A stretch of DNA of 64,000 nt from Mycolicibacterium sp. P9-22 (GCF_008329585.1 NZ_NPKP01000011.1:1-64000); one strand, 5' to 3'; shown: positions 22,350-31,348, numbered from the stretch's first letter. The notes: generated by a model not told the origin, from the sequence alone. Translations and numbers: made by a program.

Positions 22350-23705
22350 ATGGTGACTGTGACCGACTCCCAACCCGCCCGCGCGACCGCTGCGGACGAG
22401 GTCGTCGACCTCGTGAGCGCCCTGATCCGATTCGACACCTCCAACACCGGCGACCCGGCGACCACCAAGGGCGAGGCCGATTGTGCGCAGTGGGTGGGCG
22501 AGCAGTTGCGTGAGGTCGGCTATGAGACCGAATACCTGGAAGCGGGGGCACCGGGACGCGGCAATCTGTTCGCGCGGCTTGCCGGGTCCGATCCGAGCCG
22601 GGGCGCTCTGCTGATCCACGGCCACCTGGACGTGGTGCCCGCCGAGCCCGCCGACTGGAGCGTGCACCCGTTCTCCGGCGCGGTGAAGGACGGCTACGTG
22701 TGGGGGCGCGGCGCGGTCGACATGAAGGACATGGTCGGCATGATGATCGCCGTCGCCAGGCACTTCAAACGCCAGGGCATCGTGCCCCCGCGCGATCTGG
22801 TGTTCGCCTTCGTCTCCGACGAGGAGCACGGCGGCACCTATGGCGCCCAGTGGATCGTCGACAACCGGCCGGACCTGTTCGAGGGTGTCACCGAGGCCAT
22901 CGGCGAGGTCGGCGGATTCTCCCTGACGGTGCCGCGCCGCGATGGCGGCGAACGCAGGCTCTACCTGATCGAAACCGCGGAGAAGGGCCTGGCCTGGATG
23001 CGGCTGACCGCCCGCGGGCGGGCCGGGCACGGCTCGATGGTGCATGACGACAACGCCGTCACCGAGGTGGCCGAGGCGGTCGCGCGGCTCGGCCGGCATC
23101 AGTTCCCGCTGATTCTCAGCGAGCCCGTCGAGCAGTTCCTCACCGCGATCTCCGAGGAGACCGGCTACGAGTTCGACCTGAACTCGCCGGACCTGGAAGG
23201 GACCATCGCCAAGCTCGGCGGTATCGCCCGCATCATCGGGGCCACGCTGCGCGATACCGCCAACCCGACCATGCTCAAGGCTGGTTACAAGGCCAACGTC
23301 ATCCCGGCCACCGCCGAGGCGGTGCTGGACTGCCGGGTGCTGCCGGGCCGGCGGGCGGCCTTCGAGCGCGAGGTCGACGAGCTCATCGGCCCGAACGTGG
23401 TGCGCAGCTGGGAGCGCGACCTGCCGTCCTATGAGACGTCGTTCGACGGCGATCTGGTGGATCAGATGAACGCCTCGCTGCTGACGCTGGACCCCGAGGC
23501 GCGCACCGTGCCGTACATGATGTCCGGGGGCACCGACGCGAAATCGTTCCAGCGGTTGGGAATTCGTTGTTTCGGTTTCGCCCCGCTACGGCTGCCCGCC
23601 GACCTGGATTTCGCCTCGCTGTTCCACGGCGTCGACGAACGGGTACCCGTGGACGCACTAGAGTTCGGGGCCAAGGTCCTCGAACACTTCCTCACCAACT
23701 GCTGA
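22350..23705 (+). CDS. M20/M25/M40 family metallopeptidase (Rv2141c-like)
   Basis: 451 residues from ATG 22350 (MVTVTDSQPAR); a frame extends upstream to 22272 without a ribosome-binding site. Di-zinc exopeptidase of the ArgE/DapE/carboxypeptidase group, cytoplasmic. Ligands are visible in HGHLDVVPAEP, RGAVDMKDM, SDEEHGGTY and the late FHGVDERVP; the dimerisation domain lies between about residues 210 and 330 (GRAGHGSMVHDDNAV). In M. tuberculosis this gene and the PEBP gene are neighbours, as here (9-nt gap). The physiological substrate is not known. Confidence 0.92.
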   Translation: MVTVTDSQPARATAADEVVDLVSALIRFDTSNTGDPATTKGEADCAQWVGEQLREVGYETEYLEAGAPGRGNLFARLAGSDPSRGALLIHGHLDVVPAEPADWSVHPFSGAVKDGYVWGRGAVDMKDMVGMMIAVARHFKRQGIVPPRDLVFAFVSDEEHGGTYGAQWIVDNRPDLFEGVTEAIGEVGGFSLTVPRRDGGERRLYLIETAEKGLAWMRLTARGRAGHGSMVHDDNAVTEVAEAVARLGRHQFPLILSEPVEQFLTAISEETGYEFDLNSPDLEGTIAKLGGIARIIGATLRDTANPTMLKAGYKANVIPATAEAVLDCRVLPGRRAAFEREVDELIGPNVVRSWERDLPSYETSFDGDLVDQMNASLLTLDPEARTVPYMMSGGTDAKSFQRLGIRCFGFAPLRLPADLDFASLFHGVDERVPVDALEFGAKVLEHFLTNC

Positions 23706-23714
23706 AAGGGCGCG

Positions 23715-24239
23715 ATGACGAACTCACCGTATGACAACTTGCCGGATCTCCCGACATTCACGCTGACCTCGGAGACCGTGACCGACGGAGCGCCGCTCGG
23801 CAACGATCAGGTCAGCGGCATCATGGGCGCCGGCGGCAAGGACATCTCGCCGCAGCTGAGCTGGTCGGGCTTTCCCACGGAGACCCGCAGCTTCGCGGTG
23901 ACGGTGTACGACCCGGACGCCCCGACGGCATCGGGCTTCTGGCACTGGGCGGTCGCCGACCTGCCCGCCGACGTGACATCCCTGCCCGCCGACGCCGGCA
24001 ACGGCGACCCGTTGCCCGGCGGCGCGGTCACGCTCGCCAACGACGCGAGCCAGAAGCGCTTCATCGGTGCCGCACCGCCGGCCGGGCACGGACCCCACCG
24101 CTACTACATCGCGGTGCACGCACTGCCCGTCGAAAGTTTGGAACTGCCCGACGGCGCCACCCCGGCCTACCTGGGTTTCAACCTGTTCGGCCAGGCGATC
24201 GCCCGCGCGGTCATCCACGCCACCTACGAGCAGAACTAG
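23715..24239 (+). CDS. PEBP/RKIP-family protein (YbhB/YbcL type, Rv2140c-like)
   Basis: 174 residues. Phosphatidylethanolamine-binding-protein fold, a small cytoplasmic beta protein with an anion-binding pocket. Characteristic motifs are visible: YDPDAPTASGFWHWAV, GAAPPAGHGPHRYYIAVHAL and the C-terminal helix GQAIARAVIHATYEQN. ATG 23715 follows GAAAGGG 6 nt upstream, 9 nt after the peptidase, so they are likely cotranscribed. Bacterial members have been linked to ligand binding and signalling, but the role in mycobacteria is uncertain. Confidence 0.93.
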   Translation: MTNSPYDNLPDLPTFTLTSETVTDGAPLGNDQVSGIMGAGGKDISPQLSWSGFPTETRSFAVTVYDPDAPTASGFWHWAVADLPADVTSLPADAGNGDPLPGGAVTLANDASQKRFIGAAPPAGHGPHRYYIAVHALPVESLELPDGATPAYLGFNLFGQAIARAVIHATYEQN

Positions 24240-24249
24240 CTCTTGTCGC

Positions 24250-24306
24250 CGAGCGTCGACTTGTTGTCCAGTTGAGCGCCAAACATCGACAACAAGCCGA
24301 CGTTCG
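24250..24306. terminator. Long inverted repeat between convergent PEBP and pyrD genes
   Basis: CGAGCGTCGACTTGTTGTC (24250-24268) pairs with its near-complement at 24288-24306 (17 of 19 positions) around a 19-nt loop. It occupies almost the whole 75-nt gap between the two convergent stop codons. There is no T run on either side, so it would act as a hairpin-only, possibly bidirectional, terminator. Confidence 0.6.
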
Positions 24307-24314
24307 CGGCAGGT

Positions 24315-25379
24315 CTAGCGCGTGGCGGCACCGACCGCCTCGGACAGCGACGCGTAGCCACCCTCGTGCAGCCTGCGGGCGATGCCGTCGTGAATCTGCT
24401 TGGCCCACAGGCCGCCGCCGTAGATGAATCCGGTGTAGCCCTGCAGCAGGGTGGCACCGGAGATGATGCGCTCCCAGGCGTCGTCGGCGGTCTCGATGCC
24501 ACCGACGCTGATCAGCACCAGCCGGTCGCCGACCCTGCCGTAGAGGCGGCGCAGCACCTGCAGGGACCGGGCGGCGACCGGAGCGCCGGACACTCCGCCC
24601 GCCCCGAGGTCGGCGGCCCCTGGGGTGCGCAGACCCTCGCGGGATACCGTGGTGTTGGTCGCCACGATGCCCGCCAGATCCAATTCGACTGCCAGGTCGG
24701 CGATCTCGTCGATATCGGCATCCGACAGATCGGGTGCGATCTTGACGAGCACCGGGGTGGACGTCGCTTCCCGGACGGCGGACAGGATCGGTCGCAACGC
24801 GGACACCGCCTGCAGGTCGCGCAATCCCGGCGTGTTCGGCGAGCTCACGTTGACCACCAGATACGACGCCAGCGGGCCGACCAGGCGGGCGCTCTCGGCG
24901 TAGTCCTCGACGGCCCGCTCGGCCGGTGTCACCTTGGTCTTGCCGATGTTCACCCCGATCGGGACGTCCGCGGTGTGCCGGGTCAGCTGCGCGGCCAGCG
25001 CGCCGGCGCCGTGGTTGTTGAACCCCATCCGGTTGAGCAGGGCGCGGTCCTGCGCCAGCCGGAACATCCGTGGTTTCGGGTTGCCGGGCTGTGGCTGCGC
25101 GGTCACCGTGCCGACCTCGGCGTACCCGAACCCCAGCGCCCCCCAGGCCGCCAGGCCGTGGCCGTCCTTGTCGAAGCCGGCGGCCAGCCCGAGCGGACCG
25201 GGGAAGCGCACGCCCCAGACGGTGCTGGCCAGCACCGGGTCCTGCGGTGCCAGGCTCCCCGCCAGCCGGCGCCGGGCGACACCGGGCCGGGTGGCCAGCC
25301 GCAGCGCGGCGAACACGAAGGTGTGGATGCGTTCCGGGTCGACCTGGAAGAAGGCCTGTCGAAGCAGTCGATAGATCAC
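24315..25379 (-). CDS. pyrD: Dihydroorotate dehydrogenase (quinone), class 2
   Basis: 354 residues. Membrane-associated FMN enzyme that oxidises dihydroorotate to orotate with quinone as acceptor, the fourth step of pyrimidine synthesis. The N-terminal helix region typical of class 2 enzymes is present (YRLLRQAFFQVDPERIHTF). Others are RMGFNNHGAGALAAQL, the catalytic NVSSPNTPGLRDLQ, substrate contact TNTTVSREGL and phosphate-binding SVGGIETADDAW ... YTGFIYGG. The GTG start at 25379 overlaps the stop of the DUF5703 gene (GTGA), so translation is coupled. A longer frame to 25583 lies inside that gene and is rejected. Confidence 0.96.
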   Translation of the reverse strand: MIYRLLRQAFFQVDPERIHTFVFAALRLATRPGVARRRLAGSLAPQDPVLASTVWGVRFPGPLGLAAGFDKDGHGLAAWGALGFGYAEVGTVTAQPQPGNPKPRMFRLAQDRALLNRMGFNNHGAGALAAQLTRHTADVPIGVNIGKTKVTPAERAVEDYAESARLVGPLASYLVVNVSSPNTPGLRDLQAVSALRPILSAVREATSTPVLVKIAPDLSDADIDEIADLAVELDLAGIVATNTTVSREGLRTPGAADLGAGGVSGAPVAARSLQVLRRLYGRVGDRLVLISVGGIETADDAWERIISGATLLQGYTGFIYGGGLWAKQIHDGIARRLHEGGYASLSEAVGAATR

Positions 25380-25618
25380 AGTGCGGGCTGATCGCCGAGG
25401 ACGGACTTCTTGCGGCGCAACAGCACCCGGCGACTCCCGTCGGTGTAGAGACGGACCCGGGTCAGCTCCCAGCCCCGGTACTGCGCCTCGATCGACAACC
25501 GCACCGACGCCGACAACCGCGTGACGTCGGGGGGAAGCCGCAGCGGTACCCAGTCGTATTCGTCGGAGAGGTCGGCGGCCCATCCGGCCGGCATCCGTCC
25601 GCGCTGAACTGTGCTCAT
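25376..25618 (-). CDS. DUF5703-family small protein
   Basis: 80 residues. The sequence (EYDWVPLRLPPDVTRLSASV; SIEAQYRGWELTRVRLYTDG) matches the small actinobacterial family I know as DUF5703, often next to pyrD. Function unknown. It is probably cytoplasmic, with no signal peptide. ATG 25618 follows GAGGAGAA about 5 nt upstream. It lies between lppL and pyrD and overlaps pyrD by 4 nt, so the three form one leftward operon. Confidence 0.85.
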   Translation of the reverse strand: MSTVQRGRMPAGWAADLSDEYDWVPLRLPPDVTRLSASVRLSIEAQYRGWELTRVRLYTDGSRRVLLRRKKSVLGDQPAL

Positions 25619-25643
25619 CAGGTTCTCCTCCTCGCCGCGGGCG

Positions 25644-26657
25644 TCATCGGGGCGCCGCCCCGGTGATCACCTGCACTCCGGCACCGGAGCCCGACACCAC
25701 GTAGAGGGTGTTCTCAGCGTCGTCGAAGGCCAGGGTGTTGGGTTGCTGCACAGTTCGGTAACGCACCTTCTCGACGGGTATTCCGGTGGCCAGATCGTAA
25801 CCAACGACGGTGTTCGTCGCCGTCTGTGACACCCAGGCCAGCTCCGGTGATCCGGTCACCCCGTAGGGCGCGTCGTGCACCGGGAAGCGCTGGCGCAGGA
25901 TCAGCGGCTCGGTGCCGTAGACCAGGAGCGCGCCGCCGCGGGTGTCGGTGACCAGCACCCGGCCGGCCGGATCGGTGGCCATCGACGTCGCACCCTCGCC
26001 GGCCCGCAGCGCCTGCTCGGAGGCCGCTCCGTCACCGTCGATCTCGGTGACCGAGGTCTGGCCGCGGTCCAGCACCACCATCGAGTCATCTTGTGCGACA
26101 AGCACGTCCACTCGCGCGAACTTCTTCAGCGTCGCGCCGACCTCGGTGTCCGAGCGCAGCGTGTAGAGGGTGCCGTCGGCGCTGCCGAGCACCAGCCGGC
26201 CGTCGGTGTGCCGCGCGATGGCGGTGAAGTCGGTGTCGGCGTGACCGTCGACCTCCACCGGGGTGGCGGCCGCGGCGGCGACGTTCACCCGCAGATATCC
26301 GCCCCGGGTGGACAGCCAGACCTCGCCGCTGCCGTCACCGGTGAGCGCGGTGGCCGCCGCGGGAAGGGCCAGGGTGCGCGTCGGGCCGTCGGTCGGTAGC
26401 ACCGTGAGTTGATCGGCCGGCCCGAGCACGACCAGCGCGGAGGTACGGATATCGAAGAAGGCCGCGGTTCCGGGAGCCGAAAGTGGTTTCACGACGCCGT
26501 CCGACACGCCGGTGACCGGCGGGGATACCGCGGGTTCCGCAACGGGAATCGTCGGCGGTGGCGAATCGGAAGGGGGTGATGAGCATCCCGAAGCGAATGC
26601 AGTCACCAGGGTCAATAGCCCAGCCGTCAGGAGGTGGAAAGCGGATTTCGTATGCAA
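25644..26657 (-). CDS. lppL: Lipoprotein LppL, beta-propeller-like
   Basis: 337 residues from the proposed TTG 26657. An N-terminal signal sequence (LLTAGLLTLVTAFASGC) ends in a lipobox with the acylated Cys about 25 residues from this start. The mature part is a Pro/Ser-rich linker followed by repeating four-strand blades (for example GGYLRVNVAAAAATPVEVDG, DGRLVLGSADGTLYTLRSDT), so a surface-exposed beta-propeller is likely. Start uncertain: the frame continues to another TTG at 26705, and CAGGAG at about 26672 could serve TTG 26666 or 26657. It is the counterpart of Rv2138, upstream of pyrD as in M. tuberculosis. Confidence 0.88.
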   Translation of the reverse strand: MHTKSAFHLLTAGLLTLVTAFASGCSSPPSDSPPPTIPVAEPAVSPPVTGVSDGVVKPLSAPGTAAFFDIRTSALVVLGPADQLTVLPTDGPTRTLALPAAATALTGDGSGEVWLSTRGGYLRVNVAAAAATPVEVDGHADTDFTAIARHTDGRLVLGSADGTLYTLRSDTEVGATLKKFARVDVLVAQDDSMVVLDRGQTSVTEIDGDGAASEQALRAGEGATSMATDPAGRVLVTDTRGGALLVYGTEPLILRQRFPVHDAPYGVTGSPELAWVSQTATNTVVGYDLATGIPVEKVRYRTVQQPNTLAFDDAENTLYVVSGSGAGVQVITGAAPR

Positions 26658-26765
26658 TGGCCCCAAAAACTCCTGATTTCGTTGTGGCGATGATTCCGTT
26701 CTCAAACTTTAGGCAAACAAACCCAAGTCGGACACCGGCGTCAATATGACGGTATGGTGCGAGAT

Positions 26766-27077
26766 ATGACCATTGCCCCGGGAACGGATCTGATGGCAGA
26801 CGAGTTCGCCATCGAGGACATCTCGACAGGCGTGCATGCCAGCGGTTTCGGCGCGCTCGGCGACGGCCGTAGCTTCTCCTTTCACGTCGAGGACCGGCAG
26901 TTCCTGGTCGTCGAGGTGTATCGGCCGCGGCTGAGCGGACCGGTCCCGCAGGACGAGGACATTGTCGCCATCGCCACCCGCAGCCTGACCGATATCGACG
27001 TCACCGACGAGCGCAGCGTAGCCGCCGCCGTCCGGGATGCCGTCGCCGGAGCCGAGCCGGTCCGCACAGCGCGCTGA
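26766..27077 (+). CDS. Conserved hypothetical protein (positional match of Rv2137c)
   Basis: 103 residues from ATG 26766 (MTIAPGTDLMADEFAIEDIS); an upstream start at 26754 is possible. It is acidic and soluble, with a beta-rich core (GRSFSFHVEDRQFLVVEVYR) and a C-terminal helix. It is divergent from lppL and 27 nt before uppP, the same place Rv2137c takes in M. tuberculosis. No function is known to me. Confidence 0.8.
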   Translation: MTIAPGTDLMADEFAIEDISTGVHASGFGALGDGRSFSFHVEDRQFLVVEVYRPRLSGPVPQDEDIVAIATRSLTDIDVTDERSVAAAVRDAVAGAEPVRTAR

Positions 27078-27104
27078 CAACAGCCCCACTGTACGGTCGT
27101 CCGC

Positions 27105-27944
27105 GTGGCGGAGATGTCGTGGTTGCAGGTCGTCGTGCTTGCGGTGGTGCAAGGGCTGACCGAATTCCTGCCGGTGTCTTCCTCAGGCCATCTGGCGATC
27201 GTGTCGGAGGCCTTCTTCGGCGGTGACGCGGGCGCGTCCTTCACCGCCGTCGTGCAGATCGGCACCGAGGTGGCGGTCCTGCTCTACTTCGCCGGCGACA
27301 TCGGCCGAATCCTGACCGCCTGGTTCGGCGGACTCACCGACGCCGCGCGCAGGACGCCCGACTACTGGCTCGGCTGGTGGGTGATCATCGGCACCGTGCC
27401 GATCGGTGTGTTCGGGTTCACCCTGCAGCACTTCATCCGCGATGACATCAGAAATCTGTGGATTATCGCCACGGCGCTGATCATGTTCTCGTTCGTCATC
27501 GCCGCCGCCGAATACCTCGGCAAGCAGACCCGCGATATCCAGCAGTTCACCTGGCGCGACAGCCTCATCATCGGGTCGGCGCAGGCACTCGCCCTCATTC
27601 CGGGCGTTTCCCGGTCCGGTGTCACCATCAGCGCCGGGCTCTTCCTGGGCCAGAAACGCGAGGCGGCGGCGCGGTTCGGCTTCCTGCTGGCCATCCCGGC
27701 GGTGCTCGGGTCCGGACTCTACGAACTGCGCCACGTTTTCGAACCCGGCGCCACGGGAATGAGTGCCACGGTGCCGCAGATCGTGGCGGGCACGCTGATC
27801 GCGTTCGTGATCGGCTATGCCGCGGTCGCCTGGTTCCTGCGATTCCTGGTGCGCCACAGCATGTACTGGTTCGTCGGTTACCGGATCATCCTCGGCACGC
27901 TCGTCCTGGTGCTGCTGGCCACCGGCGTGCTGGCCGCGCAGTAA
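27105..27944 (+). CDS. uppP: Undecaprenyl-diphosphatase UppP (BacA)
   Basis: 279 residues, GTG start. Integral membrane enzyme that dephosphorylates undecaprenyl (here decaprenyl) diphosphate, recycling the lipid carrier for peptidoglycan and arabinogalactan synthesis and giving basal bacitracin resistance. Both active-site motifs are present: QGLTEFLPVSSSGHL near residue 16 and LIPGVSRSGVTISAGLF near residue 165. Seven to eight hydrophobic segments. It is followed after 15 nt by the phosphoglycerate-mutase gene, so they are probably in one operon. Confidence 0.97.
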   Translation: MAEMSWLQVVVLAVVQGLTEFLPVSSSGHLAIVSEAFFGGDAGASFTAVVQIGTEVAVLLYFAGDIGRILTAWFGGLTDAARRTPDYWLGWWVIIGTVPIGVFGFTLQHFIRDDIRNLWIIATALIMFSFVIAAAEYLGKQTRDIQQFTWRDSLIIGSAQALALIPGVSRSGVTISAGLFLGQKREAAARFGFLLAIPAVLGSGLYELRHVFEPGATGMSATVPQIVAGTLIAFVIGYAAVAWFLRFLVRHSMYWFVGYRIILGTLVLVLLATGVLAAQ

Positions 27945-27959
27945 CGACCAAAGGACCTC

Positions 27960-28643
27960 ATGACCGTCATCCTGCTGCGGCACGGCCGCTCGACATCGAA
28001 CACCGCGCACACCCTGGCCGGCCGCTCCGACGGCGTCGACCTCGACGACAAGGGCCGCGAACAGGCTCAGACGGTGGTCACCCGGATCGGTGACCTGCCG
28101 GTGAAGGCCATCGTCCGCTCGCCGCTGCTGCGTTGCGAGCGCACCGTGGAACCGCTGGCGGACGCACTCGGGCTGCAACCGGTCGTCGAGGACCGCATCA
28201 TCGAGGTCGACTACGGCAGCTGGACCGGCCGCAAGATCGGTGAACTGGTCAAGGAGCCGCTGTGGCAGGTGGTCCAGCAGCAACCCAGCGCGGCGGTCTT
28301 CCCGGACGGTGAGGGGCTGGCGCACGTTCAGGCCAGGGCGGTGGCCGCGATCCGCGAGCACGACCGCAGGCTGACCACCGAACACGGCGGGGACGTGCTG
28401 TGGGTGGCGTGCACCCACGGTGACGTGATCAAGGCGGTGCTGGCCGACGCGCTGGGCACCCACCTGGACACCTTCCAGCGGATCACCGCCGACCCCGCCT
28501 CCATGAGCGTCATCCGCTACACCGACACCCGTCCGTTCGTGCTGCACGTAAACCACACCGGCAGCGGGTTGACCGCGGCATTGAGCGCCAAACCCGCCGC
28601 CGCACCCGAATCGGACGCCGTCGTCGGCGGCTCGACCGATTGA
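27960..28643 (+). CDS. Histidine phosphatase / phosphoglycerate-mutase family protein (Rv2135c-like)
   Basis: 227 residues. The branch-1 histidine-phosphatase motif LLRHGRSTSN holds the phosphorylated His. VRSPLLRCERTV gives the Arg, an acidic VDYGSWTGRKIGEL follows, and the second catalytic His is in VACTHGDVIKAVL. The Rv2135c type acts as an acid phosphatase rather than a glycolytic mutase. The substrate is not clear from sequence. ATG 27960 is 15 nt after uppP and 33 nt before the DUF3090 gene. Confidence 0.93.
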   Translation: MTVILLRHGRSTSNTAHTLAGRSDGVDLDDKGREQAQTVVTRIGDLPVKAIVRSPLLRCERTVEPLADALGLQPVVEDRIIEVDYGSWTGRKIGELVKEPLWQVVQQQPSAAVFPDGEGLAHVQARAVAAIREHDRRLTTEHGGDVLWVACTHGDVIKAVLADALGTHLDTFQRITADPASMSVIRYTDTRPFVLHVNHTGSGLTAALSAKPAAAPESDAVVGGSTD

Positions 28644-28676
28644 GGTAGCCCCGCTACCGGTATTTTGAAAGGTGCC

Positions 28677-29267
28677 ATGTCCCGCGCAATCCACGTCTTC
28701 CGCACACCCGACCGCTTCGTGGCCGGGACTGTCGGGCAGCCCGGGAACCGAACGTTTTACCTGCAGGCGGTACACGACAAGCGGGTGGTGTCGGTGACCC
28801 TGGAGAAACAGCAGGTGGCGGTGCTCGCTGAACGGATCTCGGCGCTGCTGGTGGAGATCAACCGCCGATTCGGCACCCCGATCCCACCCGACACCGGTGA
28901 GGTTGGCGACCTGGAGCCCTTGCTCACCCCGGTCGACTCGGAGTTCCGGGTCGGCACGATGGGGCTGGGCTGGGACTCCGAGGCACAGACCGTGGTGGTC
29001 GAACTGCTCGCGGTCTCCGAAACCGAGTTCGACGCCTCCGTGGTGCTCGACGACGCAGAGGACGGCCCGGACGCGGTCCGGGTGTTCCTGAGCCCGGAAT
29101 CGGCGCGCGAGTTCGCGACCCGGTCGAACCGCGTCATCTCGGCGGGCCGGCCACCGTGCCCGCTGTGTGATGAGCCGCTGGACCCCGAGGGGCACATCTG
29201 CGTGCGCACCAACGGCTACCGGCGCGGCGCGTTCGGTGCGGTCGAAGAAGATGAACCCCCGTTCTGA
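28677..29267 (+). CDS. DUF3090-family protein (Rv2134c-like)
   Basis: 196 residues from ATG 28677 (MSRAIHVFRTPDRFVAGTVG), with GAAAGG 5 nt upstream. Actinobacterial DUF3090 family, function unknown. The C-terminus holds a zinc-ribbon-like pair of Cys motifs, CPLCDEPLDPEGHICVRTNGY, and ends acidic (EEDEPPF). It overlaps the next gene by 17 nt. The tandem DUF3090-SCO1664 arrangement is conserved across actinobacteria, so the two products probably act together. Confidence 0.93.
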   Translation: MSRAIHVFRTPDRFVAGTVGQPGNRTFYLQAVHDKRVVSVTLEKQQVAVLAERISALLVEINRRFGTPIPPDTGEVGDLEPLLTPVDSEFRVGTMGLGWDSEAQTVVVELLAVSETEFDASVVLDDAEDGPDAVRVFLSPESAREFATRSNRVISAGRPPCPLCDEPLDPEGHICVRTNGYRRGAFGAVEEDEPPF

Positions 29268-30087
29268 CGAGCAGGTACTGACCGGCGGCGAACTCACCGT
29301 CATCGGCCGTATCCGCTCCGCGAGCAATGCCACCTTCCTCTGCGAGGCGCAGCTGGGGGAGCAGCAGGTGCATTGCGTCTACAAACCGGTCGCCGGCGAG
29401 GCCCCGCTGTGGGACTTCCCCGACGGCACCCTGGCCGGCCGCGAGCGCGGCGCCTATCTGGTGTCGGCGGCGCTGGGATGGGATGTCGTGCCGCACACCA
29501 TCATTCGTGAAGGCCCTGCGGGTCCCGGCATGGTTCAACGCTGGGTGGATCAGCCTGGGGATGCGCTCACCGGAGACGTCGGTGATGACGAGGCCGACGA
29601 AGACCCGGGCCGGCCCGACCTTGTCGACCTGGTGCCCGCCGGGCAGGTGCCGCCCGGGTACCTGGCGATCCTGCAGGCCTACGACTACGCCGGCGACCCG
29701 GTCACCCTGGTACATGCCGACGACGACCGGTTGCGCCGGATGGCGATCTTCGATGTGCTGATCAACAACGCCGACCGCAAGGGCGGCCACATCTTGGCCG
29801 GCATCGATGGCAGCGTGCGGGGCGTCGACCACGGAGTGTGCCTGCACACCGAGGACAAGCTGCGCACGGTGCTGTGGGGGTGGGCCGGAAAGCCCGTCGA
29901 CGACGACTCGCTGGCCGCGATCGCGACACTGCGGGAAAAGCTGGACGGCGATCTGGCAGATCACCTCGGCGAGCACATCACCGCCCAGGAGGTCGCCGCA
30001 CTCGCAGCGAGAATCGTTGACCTGCTGGATCATCCGGTGATGCCGGCACCGGACCGGCACCGGCCGATCCCGTGGCCGGCGTTCTAA
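29251..30087 (+). CDS. SCO1664-family protein, PI3/4-kinase-like fold (Rv2133c-like)
   Basis: 278 residues from ATG 29251 (MNPRSDEQVLTGGELTVIGR). A kinase-like layout is visible: nucleotide-loop-like SNATFLCEA, a Lys in YKPVAGEAPLWDFP, and a catalytic-loop-like stretch ...FDVLINNADRKGGHI followed by GVDHGVCLH. This resembles the phosphatidylinositol-kinase/HipA-type fold. Substrate unknown. The start overlaps the end of the DUF3090 gene, and the stop overlaps the opposite-strand DUF2628 gene. Confidence 0.92.
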   Translation: MNPRSDEQVLTGGELTVIGRIRSASNATFLCEAQLGEQQVHCVYKPVAGEAPLWDFPDGTLAGRERGAYLVSAALGWDVVPHTIIREGPAGPGMVQRWVDQPGDALTGDVGDDEADEDPGRPDLVDLVPAGQVPPGYLAILQAYDYAGDPVTLVHADDDRLRRMAIFDVLINNADRKGGHILAGIDGSVRGVDHGVCLHTEDKLRTVLWGWAGKPVDDDSLAAIATLREKLDGDLADHLGEHITAQEVAALAARIVDLLDHPVMPAPDRHRPIPWPAF

Positions 30088-30485
30088 CCGCGCGGACCGA
30101 ACCCCTCGAACGGATTCCACGACTGGCTGCCCCGGACATGCAGGTAGTAGGCGTAGTTGGCGGTCGTCATGATGGCGCCGGCGAAACCGAACGTGACCGC
30201 CTGGGACAGGAAGTTCGGGGCCTGCAGCACCGAGAGCACGACACCGAGCCCGACGCCGGCGCCCAGCACGGTGGTTCCCTTGCGCCACATGCCCTTCACG
30301 TAGAAGTAGATGAAGCCGAACAGGAACGCCCACACGTTGGACGTCAGCCGCACCTTGTCCCAGAACGGCAGCGTGCGGTACGCCGCCTTGGCCGCCGGAC
30401 TCGAGTTGGGCAGACCATAGAGGTCGAAGAAGGCGAACCGGCGCTGCCAGCTTGCGGCGAGCTCGCCGGCTTCGGGTGCGGTCAT
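30084..30485 (-). CDS. DUF2628-family membrane protein
   Basis: 133 residues. A soluble N-terminal 40 residues (WQRRFAFFDLYGLPNSSPAA) are followed by two or three membrane segments (VWAFLFGFIYFYVKGMWRKG; TVLGAGVGLGVVLSVLQA; AVTFGFAGAIMTTANYAYYL). These match the DUF2628 family of small inner-membrane proteins of unknown function. It is convergent with the SCO1664-family gene (4-nt overlap) and divergent from cysQ. Confidence 0.88.
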   Translation of the reverse strand: MTAPEAGELAASWQRRFAFFDLYGLPNSSPAAKAAYRTLPFWDKVRLTSNVWAFLFGFIYFYVKGMWRKGTTVLGAGVGLGVVLSVLQAPNFLSQAVTFGFAGAIMTTANYAYYLHVRGSQSWNPFEGFGPRG

Positions 30486-30571
30486 GTGCCGTGGCCTTCC
30501 GATCCTGGGTGTCCGGCATCATCATGATTCATCGGGCGGTGCCGCGGGACGTTTCCCGCTCACGCAATACT

Positions 30572-31348
30572 GTGTCGGTGAATCCCGCTGAGCAGACCGA
30601 CGCCGCGGTGGCCGCCATGGTGGCCACCGAAGCCGGTGAACTGCTGTTGGCCGTCCGCGAGGAGGTCGGCTTCTACGACTCCTACGATCTCGGGGACGCC
30701 GGGGACCGCCGCGCCAACGTGTTGATCCTGAAACGGCTGGCCGAGTTGCGGCCCGGCGATGCGGTGCTCTCCGAGGAGGCCGCCGACGACCGGTCCCGGG
30801 TGCATGCCGACCGGGTGTGGATCGTCGACCCGGTCGACGGCACCCGGGAGTTCTCGATGGCGGGCCACGCCGACTGGGCGGTGCACATCGCGCTCTGGCA
30901 GCGCAACGGCACACCGGAAGGTGCCATCACCGATGCCGCGGTGGCGCTGCCCGCGGTCGGCGAGGTGTACCGGACCGACACGGTGCAGGCACCGCCGCCA
31001 CGCCGCGAGGGTCCGATCCGCATCACCGCGAGCACCTACCGGCCACCGGCCGTGCTGTGGTGGCTGCGTGAGCATCTCGATGTCGAGGTGGTCCGGATCG
31101 GTTCGGCGGGCGCCAAGGCGATGGCGGTGGTGCGCGGCGATGTCGACGCCTACATCCATGCCGGCGGGCAGTGGGAGTGGGACTCGGCGGCACCGGCCGG
31201 GGTGGTGCAGGCCGCCGGTCTGCACGCGTCACGCCTGGGCGGGGCACCGCTGATCTACAACCGGCTCGACCCCTATCTGCCCGATCTGCTGATGTGCCGG
31301 ACGGAGCTGGCCGGACCACTGCTGGACACCATCCACGCCGCGTTTTGA
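30572..31348 (+). CDS. cysQ: 3'-phosphoadenosine 5'-phosphate phosphatase CysQ
   Basis: 258 residues from GTG 30572. Inositol-monophosphatase-fold enzyme that removes the 3'-phosphate from PAP(S), controlling the sulfur-assimilation pool. Metal-binding motifs are visible: LSEEAADD, the hallmark DPVDGTREFSM and, late, WEWDSAAPAGVV. The start was chosen because M. tuberculosis CysQ begins about 25 residues before the matching AGELLL segment; other upstream GTGs exist. It is followed by mshC, also a sulfur-metabolism gene. Confidence 0.93.
   Translation: MSVNPAEQTDAAVAAMVATEAGELLLAVREEVGFYDSYDLGDAGDRRANVLILKRLAELRPGDAVLSEEAADDRSRVHADRVWIVDPVDGTREFSMAGHADWAVHIALWQRNGTPEGAITDAAVALPAVGEVYRTDTVQAPPPRREGPIRITASTYRPPAVLWWLREHLDVEVVRIGSAGAKAMAVVRGDVDAYIHAGGQWEWDSAAPAGVVQAAGLHASRLGGAPLIYNRLDPYLPDLLMCRTELAGPLLDTIHAAF

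Noticed and set aside
27183..29333. Long minus-strand open frame opposite uppP and its neighbours
   Set aside because: It spans four recognisable plus-strand genes, is Arg/His/Gln/Gly-rich with no domain and has no ribosome-binding site.
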